Positions 7,588 to 16,483 of a stretch of 40,075 bases of DNA are shown here, piece after piece (position 1 is the first letter of the stretch; each line of letters begins with the position of its first letter). The notes under the pieces are model-generated. The model saw only the letters and a program-made list of their open reading frames with translations, was not told the origin of the DNA and did not search any database. This DNA comes from Candidatus Lactobacillus pullistercoris. Its GTDB lineage: Bacteria; Bacillota; Bacilli; Lactobacillales; Lactobacillaceae. The stretch is taken from assembly GCA_018883635.1 (NCBI GenBank), contig JAHLFT010000043.1, positions 1 to 40,075 on the forward strand. The letters are read 5' to 3'. The position numbers were made by a program, and so were the translations under genes.

Positions 7588-8933
7588 AGGAAAATCAAAA
7601 AAAGAAAAAATTTATAAAAGAAAGAAAAAATTACAAACGCGCACCTTTAATGTCAGTCCACGTTAGCGTGCTTGTCGCTGTAATACTTGGGCAAATTGCT
7701 TGTGGCTATGCACTTGGCATTTCGGGTACGGCATTATCTGATGCAGCTGAATACATCAAAATCAGTGATTTGTGGACCGGTTTAATCGGTGCTGGTGCAT
7801 TAATTGGATTAGCTGGTAGTTTAATTATTGGCCGTTTATCAGATAAAATTGGGCGCCGTAAAATGCTCATGATCAATATGTACATTTTGGCTGCCTTTTC
7901 ATTTTTACATTTATTAACGTCTAATTTACTCCTAACTTTCATTATTAGAGTTGCGATTGGACTGATGATTGCCATTGATTACACAGTTGGGAATGCACTT
8001 CTAACTGAATGGCTCCCTAAGGGCGAGGACAGTAAGCGCCAGAGTCATTTGTTAATTTATTGGACAATTGGTTTCATCGCCTCATACATTGTTGGTACAT
8101 TTGTAACCGGCTTTGGAGCATATACTTGGCAAGTCCTTTTAGCTAGTGGAGGAATCATCGCCTTAATCCCAGCCATTTTTAGATCCTTATTCCGTTTGCC
8201 AGCATCCCCAACTTGGCTTGCTAGTCAAGGAAAGGTAAAAAAGGCAAACAAAGTTATTCAAAAGCATATGGGACGAAAGTGGCGTTTGCCTAAGCGCTTC
8301 TTTAAGCGTGAGAAAAAGGTTAAGGACGCAAATGAAATTACTTTTGCGACGCTCTTTTCTAAAAAATACCTACGTCATACTTTGGTAGGTGGTATTTACT
8401 ACGCTTGCCAAGCCTTCGCATTCTTTGGAATTAGTATTTTCTTACCAATTCTTTTGGAAGGAATGGGAGTTACTGATGCGAAAATTTCCGGTGTAATTTA
8501 CAACGGCGGGATGTTCATCGGTGTGTTACTTGGAATTCTTATTTTTAATAAGATTAGTCGAAGAGCTTTCTTAATCGCAAACTTTTTGGTTTCAGGTTTA
8601 TTAATTGGAAGTCTAGTATTCCTAACACACATTGACTCAATGGTTAAATTAACTATCTTTGCTATTTTTGCCGTTATCTTGTCTTCAGGTTTAGTATTAG
8701 ACTATCCATACACTACTGAATTGTTTGATGTCAAAGTACGTGGAACGGGAGTAGGAACATGTATCACGATTAGTCGTTTTGGTGCGGCTGCCGGTACATT
8801 TTTACTTCCAGTCTTAACCAATGCTGGTAGTGCAAACTTATCAATGATGGTATGTGCAATTGTACTTTTATTCAGTTTTGTGGTTTGCCTTATCTGGGCA
8901 CCGGAAACTTCTCCTAAATTTAAGAAGAAATAA
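7584..8933 (+). CDS. Major facilitator superfamily transporter, sugar/metabolite-porter type
   Basis: The protein of about 449 residues is a 12-helix MFS secondary transporter of the cytoplasmic membrane. The loop between helices 2 and 3 carries the family signature GRLSDKIGRRK, and the cytoplasmic middle loop is strongly basic. The long N-terminal stretch of lysines before helix 1 is cytosolic. The C-terminal half has the gene-family-typical PYTTELFDVKVRGTGVG segment and an ending near WAPETSPK, as in the metabolite:H+ symporter group. The substrate cannot be read from the sequence. The start is placed at ATG 7584, which overlaps a short upstream frame; a TTG at 7563 is in frame, but neither has its own ribosome binding site. 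It is a single-gene unit with a terminator behind it. Confidence 0.85.
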   Translation: MKENQKKKKFIKERKNYKRAPLMSVHVSVLVAVILGQIACGYALGISGTALSDAAEYIKISDLWTGLIGAGALIGLAGSLIIGRLSDKIGRRKMLMINMYILAAFSFLHLLTSNLLLTFIIRVAIGLMIAIDYTVGNALLTEWLPKGEDSKRQSHLLIYWTIGFIASYIVGTFVTGFGAYTWQVLLASGGIIALIPAIFRSLFRLPASPTWLASQGKVKKANKVIQKHMGRKWRLPKRFFKREKKVKDANEITFATLFSKKYLRHTLVGGIYYACQAFAFFGISIFLPILLEGMGVTDAKISGVIYNGGMFIGVLLGILIFNKISRRAFLIANFLVSGLLIGSLVFLTHIDSMVKLTIFAIFAVILSSGLVLDYPYTTELFDVKVRGTGVGTCITISRFGAAAGTFLLPVLTNAGSANLSMMVCAIVLLFSFVVCLIWAPETSPKFKKK

Positions 8934-8945
8934 GAATAAAATAAA

Positions 8946-8980
8946 AACTTCCGGGAATAATTTTCCTGGAAGTTTTTTTA
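8946..8980 (+). terminator. Terminator after the MFS gene
   Basis: A 12-bp stem with one G-T wobble (8946-8957 with 8963-8974) is followed by a T-run. The neighbouring gene-free stretch up to 9257 otherwise holds only a small open frame and a further terminator. Confidence 0.9.
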
Positions 8981-9023
8981 TTTATTAATGATGATACATA
9001 CTCCAAGCTATACTATAATTTGA

Positions 9024-9182
9024 AGCTTTTCCATTAGAAGCACCACATCCATTACAACTTCGCCGTACTTAGTCATCTTAATTTTATTTATTATCGAACT
9101 CGTCTTTGCAATCTTTATGTTAACAGGGAAGCGAGGAAAATTTATTAAAGAAAATATCAATCATATTCTTGTCGAGCATTAA
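9024..9182 (+). pseudogene. Remnant or start-less frame of a small membrane protein
   Basis: The frame is open from the TGA at 9021-9023 to TAA at 9180-9182 and encodes about 52 residues: a polar lead, a hydrophobic helix (YLVILILFIIELVFAIFML) and a basic tail (TGKRGKFIKENINHILVEH). No ATG, GTG or TTG precedes the helix; the only in-frame ATG (9117) lies after it. A perfect -10 TATAAT sits at 9014-9019 and a terminator follows. This looks like a small membrane-protein gene that lost its start, or one using ATT at 9033. The coding nature is judged from residue pattern only. Confidence 0.3.
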
Positions 9183-9204
9183 CTTTTTTAAACAAGATAA
9201 AAAA

Positions 9205-9240
9205 CGAATTGATTATTATATAAGTAATCAATTCGCTTTT
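9205..9240. terminator. Bidirectional terminator downstream of the ClC gene
   Basis: An 11-bp perfect stem (9205-9215 with 9225-9235) has T-rich sequence to the right and an A-run to the left. It can end the minus-strand ClC transcript and any plus-strand transcript from the 9024-9182 frame. Confidence 0.82.
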
Positions 9241-9257
9241 GTGTTATCACTTTTATT

Positions 9258-10811
9258 TTATCCGTCTAATTCAACTTCCTGTAATTTCTTGATTGCATCA
9301 TAAACTTCACCACGTTTATTCTGATCTACCGCCAGAATCAGCATATCGCCACCTGCGATCACCGTTTGCCCATTAGGGATAATTTCCTCACTACCACGTC
9401 TAATCATTTTCACAAGCGTATTATGAGGCCAATCAACGTCTGCAACCTTCTTATCCACTAATTGACTGCTTTCATAAACCGGAACCGTCAACTGATCTTC
9501 ACGTCCCGCAGCCTTTGCTACACCATTTTTACCCTGCATTGCAGCAGCTAAGCTGTCATAGATTGGACGTCCACCTAATAATTCATCTACCAAAAGGGCA
9601 ATAAAGGCAACTACAGCAAGTGGCATTAAGTGCAGTAGTGACCCAACCATTTCCGTGATTAAGATAATAGCAGTAAATGGGGCTCTAATGATTGCCGCAA
9701 ATAATCCAGCCATTGAGAAAATAACCAAGTTTACGACTAACTTTTGTGGTAATAATCCTAGTTGTACCATACAAGTTCCGTAAGTTGCTCCGATTAAAGC
9801 ACCCATAGTTAAGATTGGTAAAAAGATCCCACTTGGAAGTCCCGAATCATAAGATACAATTGAGAAAACTATTCTCAAGATAAAGAAAAAGGCTAATATT
9901 CCAACTGTAATCCATCCCTGACTAGTAATCGTTTTTGATAAAGACAAGATCAAACGATTACCCGGACCAGTAATAAGCGGCCAGTAATAGCCGATCGGAA
10001 TCAAAATAATTAATGGAATTATTCCATAAAGCCAAGAAGGGATAATAGTAATCTTCTTATAGATTTTCTTTAAACTAAATAGCCCGATTTTATAAAGATG
10101 ACCAAGCAGCCCAAGTATAAGTCCCAGTAGGATTAAATGCCAATAAAGCACGATTGGAAAAGAATGATTATAAGGAATTGCTAGTGATGGTTTTAAACCA
10201 AAGAAATTAGAAACCACAAAATTAGCCGTAATTCCTCCCGCTAATGCATTCATCCATACGCGTGGTGAAAAGTTATGGAAGACTTCTTCTAATACAAAAA
10301 GAGGTCCTGAAAGTGGAGCACCAAACGCAGCAGATAAACCGCTGGCAGCACCTGTTGCAAGTAACACTCGGGAATTAGTCTTAGTTTGATTAAAACCTTC
10401 ACCAACACCTTGTCCAATCGATGAACCTAATTGAAGCGAAGGTCCCTCTGGTCCAAGAAATAAACCAGTTCCAATTACCAAAATTCCACCAATCAATTTT
10501 CGCCATAGAATAGGGAACCATTTAACTGATAATTTCCCTTGTAATTCTAGCTTTACTTCTGGAATACCAGATCCGCCGACATGTGGTTGTTGTTTGACAA
10601 AATAACCCGCAATCACAGCTACTGCAATAAAACCGATGATAAGGGCTAGAAACCACACAGGATTTTGATGGGCCATTGAAAAGAGCTTAAGCCAAAAACT
10701 AGAAGTCTTTTCAATACCGAATCTAAAAATTCCAACTACTGCTCCAGTCAAGATCCCGACAAGGATCGATTGAACTAGTAATCGTAATGTTTCTGTATTG
10801 TCTCTGTTCAT
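9258..10811 (-). CDS. clcA: ClC-family H+/Cl- antiporter with C-terminal RCK_C (TrkA-C) domain
   Basis: The 517-residue protein is a ClC chloride transporter of the cytoplasmic membrane. It shows the chloride-filter motifs GSGIPEVK (about 80-87), GPEGPSLQ (120-127) with gating Glu122, and GIFLPILTMG. LEEVF at 174-178 keeps the internal proton glutamate (Glu176 by comparison with E. coli ClC), so it should be a proton-coupled exchanger and not a channel. The usual GREGP is GPEGP here. Residues about 440-517 form a TrkA-C type regulatory domain, as in many Firmicute ClC proteins. The likely role is chloride and pH balance under acid stress. AAGAGAAGAG lies upstream of the ATG. It stands alone between terminators. 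Confidence 0.9.
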   Translation of the reverse strand: MNRDNTETLRLLVQSILVGILTGAVVGIFRFGIEKTSSFWLKLFSMAHQNPVWFLALIIGFIAVAVIAGYFVKQQPHVGGSGIPEVKLELQGKLSVKWFPILWRKLIGGILVIGTGLFLGPEGPSLQLGSSIGQGVGEGFNQTKTNSRVLLATGAASGLSAAFGAPLSGPLFVLEEVFHNFSPRVWMNALAGGITANFVVSNFFGLKPSLAIPYNHSFPIVLYWHLILLGLILGLLGHLYKIGLFSLKKIYKKITIIPSWLYGIIPLIILIPIGYYWPLITGPGNRLILSLSKTITSQGWITVGILAFFFILRIVFSIVSYDSGLPSGIFLPILTMGALIGATYGTCMVQLGLLPQKLVVNLVIFSMAGLFAAIIRAPFTAIILITEMVGSLLHLMPLAVVAFIALLVDELLGGRPIYDSLAAAMQGKNGVAKAAGREDQLTVPVYESSQLVDKKVADVDWPHNTLVKMIRRGSEEIIPNGQTVIAGGDMLILAVDQNKRGEVYDAIKKLQEVELDG

Positions 10812-10901
10812 AAATATCTCTTCTCTTTATATAAATAGACTGACAGAATAATTTTACAGCAATTTAATTTAAAATTCGATAATAGCTCTACATTAACCAC
10901 A

Positions 10902-10935
10902 AAAAAAGAGATCTCAGTAGAGATCTCTTTTTTGT
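10902..10935 (-). terminator. Terminator of gnd, between gnd and clcA
   Basis: A perfect 14-bp stem (10902-10915 with 10920-10933, loop AGTA) has runs of A and T at both ends, so it can work in either direction. It lies downstream of gnd on the minus strand. Confidence 0.9.
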
Positions 10936-10950
10936 GTTACACATGAAACA
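10935..10950. repeat. parS-like 16-mer, copy 1
   Basis: On the minus strand this reads TGTTTCATGTGTAACA. It agrees at 14 of 16 positions with the known ParB/Spo0J site TGTTTCACGTGAAACA. It lies just after the gnd stop codon and before its terminator, about 8.5 kb left of oriC. An identical copy lies at 35601-35616. No parA or parB gene is in the window. Confidence 0.5.
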
Positions 10951-10951
10951 A

Positions 10952-12337
10952 TTATTTTTCTTCATACCATTCAGTATGGAAAGTACCTTCACGATCATTT
11001 CTTTGGTAAGTATGTGCACCAAAGTAATCACGTTGACCTTGAATTAAGTTTGCTGGCAAACTTGGATTAAAAATTGATTCTAAGTAATTAAGTGATGCGC
11101 TCAAAGTTGGGGTAGGGATACCAGCCTTAACAGCTAAACTTACAATTTTACGCAACGCATGAATGTTTTCTTCCATTAATTTATTGAAGTATGGATCTTG
11201 GAATAGAACTTCAAGTTTCTTTCCACCTTCATAAGCTTTTTCAATGTCCTTCAACATTGATGAACGAATAATACATCCAGCTTCCCAGTTTTGGGCAATT
11301 GATGGATAACGTAAATTCCAGTCATATGCCTTAGCAGCCATCGTTAATTGTTGAAATCCTTGTGCGTATGCGACAGCTTGAGATAATTGCAATGCCTTTT
11401 CAAGATTATCGATTAAATCAGCAGGAACATCCCCGTTCCATACAACACTTTTACCTTCACGCGTAGTTGCTTTAGACATAAATCTAGCAATAACTGCTTC
11501 TGCAACAACGCTAATTGGAGCACCAAGAGCAACACCATCTTCAAGCATCCAATTACCAGTACCTTTGTAAGAAGCAACGTTTAAAATATGATCAATGACA
11601 TGATCAGGTGTTAGGTCATCTTTTTGCTTTAAAACATTGCTGGTAATTTCAGTAAGGTAAGCTTCAACTCGACCCTTGTTCCATTTAGCAAAAATTTCTG
11701 ACATTTCATCATTGCTCTTACCGGCAATCTTACGTAAAATATCGTAAACTTCAGCAAATTCTTGCATAATAGCATATTCGATTCCGTTGTGAACCATCTT
11801 TACATAGTGACCACTTGAACTAGGTCCAATGTAGCTGACACAAGCACGACCTTCAGGTGTCTTAGCAGCAATCGCTTCTAAAATTGGAGCAACTTCATTA
11901 TATGCTTCTTCATCACCACCAGGCATAAGGGCAGGACCGTTTAAAGCTCCTTCTTCACCACCAGAAACTCCCATTCCGATAAAGTGAATACCATGTTTTT
12001 CCATTTCCTTAAAACGACGAGTAGTATCGTGGAAATTAGAATTACCACCATCAATTAAAATATCGCCTTTATCAAGAAGAGGTAATAATTTCTTTAAAGT
12101 TTCATCAACAGGTTTACCAGCCATGATTTGAATCAAAATCTTACGTGGCTTTTCTAATGAATTAACAAATTCTTCCCAAGTATAAGTGGGCTTAAGCTTG
12201 TCATCTTCATATTTAGCAAAAGCATCTACTTCAGGCCTATCAATACTAAAACCTGAAACAGAGAAGCCATGATTTCTAACATTTAAGGCTAAATTCTTTC
12301 CCATAACAGATAAGCCAATAACGCCGAATTGTTGCAT
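10952..12337 (-). CDS. gnd: 6-phosphogluconate dehydrogenase, decarboxylating
   Basis: The 461-residue cytosolic enzyme oxidises 6-phosphogluconate to ribulose 5-phosphate and CO2 in the oxidative pentose phosphate pathway. It has the N-terminal Rossmann motif GLSVMG (8-13), IDGGNSNF, the substrate signature GMGVSGGEEGA, the catalytic KMVHNG (Lys and Asn), and the C-terminal RDYFGAHTY with FHTEW. The segment that holds the 2'-phosphate of NADP, Asn-Arg-Thr in the sheep enzyme, is Ser31-Ile32-Asp33 here. An acid at this position suggests NAD use, which is inference. GGAGG precedes the ATG, and a minus-strand -10 TATAAT lies at 12377-12372. The gene is a single unit between two terminators. Confidence 0.95.
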   Translation of the reverse strand: MQQFGVIGLSVMGKNLALNVRNHGFSVSGFSIDRPEVDAFAKYEDDKLKPTYTWEEFVNSLEKPRKILIQIMAGKPVDETLKKLLPLLDKGDILIDGGNSNFHDTTRRFKEMEKHGIHFIGMGVSGGEEGALNGPALMPGGDEEAYNEVAPILEAIAAKTPEGRACVSYIGPSSSGHYVKMVHNGIEYAIMQEFAEVYDILRKIAGKSNDEMSEIFAKWNKGRVEAYLTEITSNVLKQKDDLTPDHVIDHILNVASYKGTGNWMLEDGVALGAPISVVAEAVIARFMSKATTREGKSVVWNGDVPADLIDNLEKALQLSQAVAYAQGFQQLTMAAKAYDWNLRYPSIAQNWEAGCIIRSSMLKDIEKAYEGGKKLEVLFQDPYFNKLMEENIHALRKIVSLAVKAGIPTPTLSASLNYLESIFNPSLPANLIQGQRDYFGAHTYQRNDREGTFHTEWYEEK

Positions 12338-12371
12338 ATAAAATTTCCTCCATTTGATTTATTCAACTTAT

Positions 12372-12377
12372 ATTATA
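12372..12377 (-). promoter_or_regulatory. Likely -10 element of gnd
   Basis: The minus strand reads TATAAT here, 34 bases before the gnd ATG. No good -35 was seen, and the region upstream is the pox terminator. Confidence 0.45.
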
Positions 12378-12391
12378 CAAGTAGAGCATAA

Positions 12392-12424
12392 AAAAAGCGA
12401 AACCGAAAGGTTTCGCTTTTTCAT
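12392..12424 (-). terminator. Terminator of pyruvate oxidase
   Basis: A perfect 13-bp stem (12392-12404 with 12409-12421) closes a short GAAA/TTTC loop and has an adjoining run of Ts on the minus strand, just after the pox stop codon. Confidence 0.92.
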
Positions 12425-12439
12425 TTTTTATCAAACAGA

Positions 12440-14257
12440 TTAGTGTTGTGAAGCACCTGATACAGTATCTGGTTCTGGTTCTGGATCTGGTTCTGATGCT
12501 TCTTCATGTTGAGATGCACCTGATGCAGCATCAGTTTCCAAACCATACTTATCTGCGAAGTAGCTGAATGGCTTCAATGCTTCTGCTTGATACTTCTTGA
12601 CGAAGGCTGGATCGTCAAGGCTATTTAATTCAGTTGAGTAAGGCATTTCGTGAGTGTACTTAACGTCGATAAGCATTGGACCGTCCATGGTCTTCCATTC
12701 CTTAACGGCATCTTCGAATTCCTTCTTGGTGTGAACAACTACACCCTTAACGTTCATACCTTCAGCAACCTTTGACCAGTCGTTATCTGGAATGATAACA
12801 CCTGATAATGGTTGGTGAGATTCATCTTCTTGTTCTGCTTCGATGTAACCAAGAGTTTCATTAGTGAAGATAATGTTCAATACGTGCATGTTGTAACGAG
12901 CCATTGTCAAAAGTTCTTGGTTCATCATAGCAAAACCACCATCACCGGCTAATTGCCATACTTCACGTTTTGGATATACAGTTGCGGCAGTTAATGCTGC
13001 TGGAGCACCGTAGCCCATAGTTGCGTGAAGGCCTGAAGTAGTCCACTTTTGATCATCATGCATCTTAAGCAAACGGCAGTGATCAACGTTAACGTTACCA
13101 ACATCGATTGCAAAGACAGCATCGTCAGCAGCTTCCTTGTTAATTACATCAAAGATTGGTTCAGGACGTACTGGCATGTCATCTGAATCAACAAAGCTTT
13201 CGTGCCATGCATCCCAGTTTTCACGGTCAGCAATAGCAGCCTTGTAAATAGGCGATTCAGCACGTGATTCACCGGCATCGATGATAGCACGTAAACTCTT
13301 CTTAGCATCAGCTAACATTGAAACATCAGCTGAGTGACGCTTACCGAGCTTGTCTGAATCAACATCAATTTGAATTACCTTAGCATCCTTAGGGAACCAA
13401 AGCACTGAGAATGGTGAGTTGTTACCAACCCAAACAACTAAGTCAGTGTGACTTTGAATTTCGTTAGGGGTCTTAGGTCCGATACGACCAATAGTACCCA
13501 TGTATGCTGGGAAGCTATCTTCAACAATACCTTTACCAAGGTATGATGAAAGAAGTGGAGTCTTGAATTTATCAGCAAATTCCTTTAATTCCTTACCAGC
13601 GTCAGCTTCACGACAGCCGTTACCGAAGTAAACCACTGGGTTCTTAGCTTCCTTAAGAAGCTTAACTGCTTCTTCAACTGATTCCTTAGTTGGAGCAGCA
13701 TAGTTTGGCTTTACGTGGTTTTGGTAAGTTACACGGAAATTGTCTTCGATCTTTTGCCAACCAAGGTCCTTAGAAATAATTAAAACTGCTGGGCCTTTCT
13801 TAGCATAAGCTTGACGAATAGCTTCATCCATCAAAGTTGGAATTAAATCAGCAGTCTTAGGTTGACCACACCATACACTAGCATCTAAGAACCACTTGTC
13901 TTCATCAAATGCTTGGAAGAAGTCAATGTCTTGACGGCTAGTTGGAACGTTAGCAACGATTGCTACCATTGGAGTCTTGTCATACTTAGCATCGTACAAA
14001 CCGTTGTACAAGTGAGCAGCACCAGGTCCAGCTGAACCGAAACATACTCCAAGCTTACCAGTTAACTTGTACTCAGCAGAAGCAGCTAAAGCACCTGCTT
14101 CTTCATGACGTACTTCGACAAACTTAATCTTGTCTTTCCAATTGTGAATGGCATTCATACTTGAGTCGAATGAACCACCTGGGAAACCAAAGACATGATC
14201 AATGTGCCAATCATATAAAACTTTAAACATGGCGTCTGCGCCGTTAATTTTTGTCAT
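12440..14257 (-). CDS. pox: Pyruvate oxidase with a repeated acidic C-terminal tail
   Basis: The 605-residue thiamine-diphosphate and FAD enzyme converts pyruvate, phosphate and oxygen to acetyl phosphate, CO2 and hydrogen peroxide in the cytosol. The N-terminal domain has HEEAGALAA with the likely catalytic Glu52; the cofactor-binding C-terminal domain carries GDGGFAMMNQE (TPP/Mg). The catalytic core ends near residue 578. The last 27 residues hold two SGASQH copies (579-584 and 600-605) around an E/P/D-rich spacer, which is unusual for the family. AAGGAG precedes the ATG. Two near-matches to CcpA cre sites lie upstream, in keeping with known carbon control of pox genes in lactobacilli. Confidence 0.93.
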   Translation of the reverse strand: MTKINGADAMFKVLYDWHIDHVFGFPGGSFDSSMNAIHNWKDKIKFVEVRHEEAGALAASAEYKLTGKLGVCFGSAGPGAAHLYNGLYDAKYDKTPMVAIVANVPTSRQDIDFFQAFDEDKWFLDASVWCGQPKTADLIPTLMDEAIRQAYAKKGPAVLIISKDLGWQKIEDNFRVTYQNHVKPNYAAPTKESVEEAVKLLKEAKNPVVYFGNGCREADAGKELKEFADKFKTPLLSSYLGKGIVEDSFPAYMGTIGRIGPKTPNEIQSHTDLVVWVGNNSPFSVLWFPKDAKVIQIDVDSDKLGKRHSADVSMLADAKKSLRAIIDAGESRAESPIYKAAIADRENWDAWHESFVDSDDMPVRPEPIFDVINKEAADDAVFAIDVGNVNVDHCRLLKMHDDQKWTTSGLHATMGYGAPAALTAATVYPKREVWQLAGDGGFAMMNQELLTMARYNMHVLNIIFTNETLGYIEAEQEDESHQPLSGVIIPDNDWSKVAEGMNVKGVVVHTKKEFEDAVKEWKTMDGPMLIDVKYTHEMPYSTELNSLDDPAFVKKYQAEALKPFSYFADKYGLETDAASGASQHEEASEPDPEPEPDTVSGASQH

Positions 14258-14352
14258 TTAAGTGCATCTCCTTAACAAAATAAATCTTTCATAATCTATT
14301 AAAACATATTATTTCACATTTACAAATATTATTAATCGCATTCTATCAATGA

Positions 14353-14366
14353 TGTAAGCGCTTTTT
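14353..14366. promoter_or_regulatory. cre-like site upstream of pox
   Basis: TGTAAGCGCTTTTT matches 12 of 14 positions of the CcpA site TGWNANCGNTNWCA, including the AnCGnT core. It lies about 100 bases upstream of pox, just beyond a minus-strand TTGATA (14349-14344) that could be a -35. Confidence 0.5.
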
Positions 14367-14419
14367 AAAAGATACTATTTTCACAAACTATCATAAGTAC
14401 ATGATTATAAATTGCTTTG

Positions 14420-14433
14420 TGATAACGCTTTTT
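14420..14433. promoter_or_regulatory. Second cre-like site upstream of pox
   Basis: TGATAACGCTTTTT also matches 12 of 14 positions of the cre consensus. It lies 67 bases further upstream of pox than the first. Confidence 0.4.
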
Positions 14434-14536
14434 CATGTGAATTGGTTAGCAAAATTGACCGTATTTTTTAGTTTATTCTATATTATATTTTTTTATATAG
14501 GTTTTAATTTTTTTATTTTTCTTTTTTTAGAGTCAA

Positions 14537-14571
14537 AAAAAGATCAAGAAATGAATTATCCCTTGATCTTT
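14537..14571 (-). terminator. Terminator of the mnmE-mnmG unit
   Basis: A 10-bp stem (14539-14548 with 14562-14571) is followed on the minus strand by seven Ts, starting about 10 bases after the mnmG stop codon. Confidence 0.88.
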
Positions 14572-14581
14572 CTAAATAATG

Positions 14582-16477
14582 TTATTTTTTCAACTTACTG
14601 TAACGTCCATTTTGAATATATACACTTAGGATCGCTAAATCAGCTGGATTAACACCAGAAATTCGTTCTGCTTGCGCTAAAGTTTCAGGACGAATCTTTT
14701 CAAACTTTTGTCTTGCCTCTGTCGCTAGGCCTTCAATCGCATTGTAATCAATGTCTACAGGTATCTTCTTAGCTTCTTGACGATGCAAGCGATCAATCCG
14801 AACTTGTTCTTTCTTGATATAACCTGCATATTTGATGTTAATCTCAACTTGTTCCTTAACATAGCGATCTGGCGAAATAACTTCACCAGTCAACTTTTCA
14901 ATTGCATCAATAGTTACTCGCGGACGACGCAAAAATATGTCTGCCTTAAGACCTGCACTTAACTTATCTTGTCCAATGCTATCTAAGTACTCTTGCACTT
15001 CATCAGTAGGGTGGATTGTAATTGTAGCTAACTTGGCTTTAGTAGCAACAATATTCTTTTTCTTTTCTTCAAAAGCTGCATAACGTTTATCTGAAATAAG
15101 TCCGAGTTGATGACCATATGGAGTCAAACGAAGATCAGCATTATCATGACGTAAAATTAAGCGATATTCGGCGCGTGAAGTTAAAAGACGGTAGGGCTCT
15201 TCAGTACCTTTAGTTACCAAATCATCAATTAAAACGCCAATATAAGCTTCATCCCGTCCCAAAGTAAATCCTGGTTTTCCTTCAGCACGAAGAGCCGCAT
15301 TAATTCCGGCAATAAGACCTTGCCCAGCTGCTTCTTCATATCCCGAGGTTCCGTTCATTTGACCTGCAGTAAAGAGATTTTTAATATTTTTGGTCTCTAA
15401 AGTATGCTTTAACTGCCATGGATCAATGACATCATATTCAATGGCATATCCGGGACGCATCATTTCCGCATGTTCAAGTCCCGCAACAGTATGCAGCATT
15501 TTTAATTGTACTTCTTCAGGCATTGAAGTCGAAAAATCGCCTACATAAACTTCCTTAGTATTTCTACCTTCTGGTTCAAGGAAAAGTTGGTGTCGATTTT
15601 TATCTGCAAATCTAACAACTTTAGTTTCAATTGAAGGGCAATAACGTGGACCAACACCGACAATATCGCCCGAAAACATTGGTGAGCGATCAAGGTTAGC
15701 ATTAATAATTTCATGAGTAACTGGATTAGTATATGTCATCCAACAAGAAATTTGATCCTTTAGATAATCTTCATCGCGACTCTCATATGAAAAGTGGCGC
15801 GGAATCTTATCACCAGGTTCTTCTTCAGTCTTAGAGTAATCAATCGTATTACCGTTAACACGTGGTGGGGTACCAGTCTTAAAACGACGCAATTTAAAAC
15901 CTAGCTTTTCCAAGTTTTCAGATAACTTAATTGCTGGAATAGTGTTGTTCGGACCAGATGAATAATTCAATTCTCCAATAAAGATGCGGCCGCGAGCAGC
16001 TGTCCCTGTAGTAAGGACAACACTTTTTGCATGATATCTAGCACCTGTATTAGTAATTACACCGCGACAAATTCCGTCTTCAACAATCAACTCATCAACC
16101 ACTGCTTGACGAAGAGTAAGGTTCTCAGTATTTTCAATTACATCCTTCATATGCTCATGGTATTGCCATTTATCTGCTTGAGCGCGAAGAGCACGAACTG
16201 CTGGACCCTTACCAGTATTGAGCATTCTCATTTGAATATAAGTGGCATCAATATTCTTCCCCATTTGTCCGCCTAAAGCATCAATTTCACGGACAACAGT
16301 CCCTTTGGCTGGGCCACCAACAGATGGATTACATGGCATAAAAGCAACCATGTCCAAACCGATCGTTAAAACTAGAGTCTTTAATCCCATATGTGCACTA
16401 GCCAATGCTGCTTCACAGCCAGCATGACCAGCACCAACAACAATTACATCGTATTCATTAGTATCGTATGTTTTCAT
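14582..16477 (-). CDS. mnmG: tRNA uridine-5-carboxymethylaminomethyl modification enzyme MnmG (GidA)
   Basis: The 631-residue FAD protein works with MnmE to place the carboxymethylaminomethyl group on U34 of tRNAs that read NNA/NNG codons. The N-terminus has the dinucleotide-binding motif [10 protein letters not shown] (16-25), followed by the family signature blocks [11 protein letters not shown] and GPRYCPSIE, and [10 protein letters not shown] in the FAD domain. A helical C-terminal domain of about 80 residues for MnmE and tRNA contact is complete. The length is as usual for the family. It follows mnmE by 6 bases and shares its transcript. The position near oriC is typical of Firmicutes, but the usual rsmG/parAB neighbours are absent on this side. 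Confidence 0.96.
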   Translation of the reverse strand: MKTYDTNEYDVIVVGAGHAGCEAALASAHMGLKTLVLTIGLDMVAFMPCNPSVGGPAKGTVVREIDALGGQMGKNIDATYIQMRMLNTGKGPAVRALRAQADKWQYHEHMKDVIENTENLTLRQAVVDELIVEDGICRGVITNTGARYHAKSVVLTTGTAARGRIFIGELNYSSGPNNTIPAIKLSENLEKLGFKLRRFKTGTPPRVNGNTIDYSKTEEEPGDKIPRHFSYESRDEDYLKDQISCWMTYTNPVTHEIINANLDRSPMFSGDIVGVGPRYCPSIETKVVRFADKNRHQLFLEPEGRNTKEVYVGDFSTSMPEEVQLKMLHTVAGLEHAEMMRPGYAIEYDVIDPWQLKHTLETKNIKNLFTAGQMNGTSGYEEAAGQGLIAGINAALRAEGKPGFTLGRDEAYIGVLIDDLVTKGTEEPYRLLTSRAEYRLILRHDNADLRLTPYGHQLGLISDKRYAAFEEKKKNIVATKAKLATITIHPTDEVQEYLDSIGQDKLSAGLKADIFLRRPRVTIDAIEKLTGEVISPDRYVKEQVEINIKYAGYIKKEQVRIDRLHRQEAKKIPVDIDYNAIEGLATEARQKFEKIRPETLAQAERISGVNPADLAILSVYIQNGRYSKLKK

Positions 16478-16483
16478 TTTTTC

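Larger units (their letters stand above)
14258..14581. other. Gene-free interval between pox and mnmG
   Basis: This 324-base AT-rich stretch holds the pox leader and promoter region, two cre-like sites, and the mnmG terminator. An open frame on the plus strand (14401-14652) is mostly Phe, Ile and Leu from T-runs, has no ribosome binding site and runs into mnmG, so it is not taken as a gene. Confidence 0.7.

Noticed and set aside
14401-14652. Open frame of 83 codons on the plus strand between pox and mnmG
   Set aside because: It consists mainly of Phe, Ile and Leu from T-rich DNA, has no ribosome binding site, covers the mnmG terminator and runs into the mnmG coding region.
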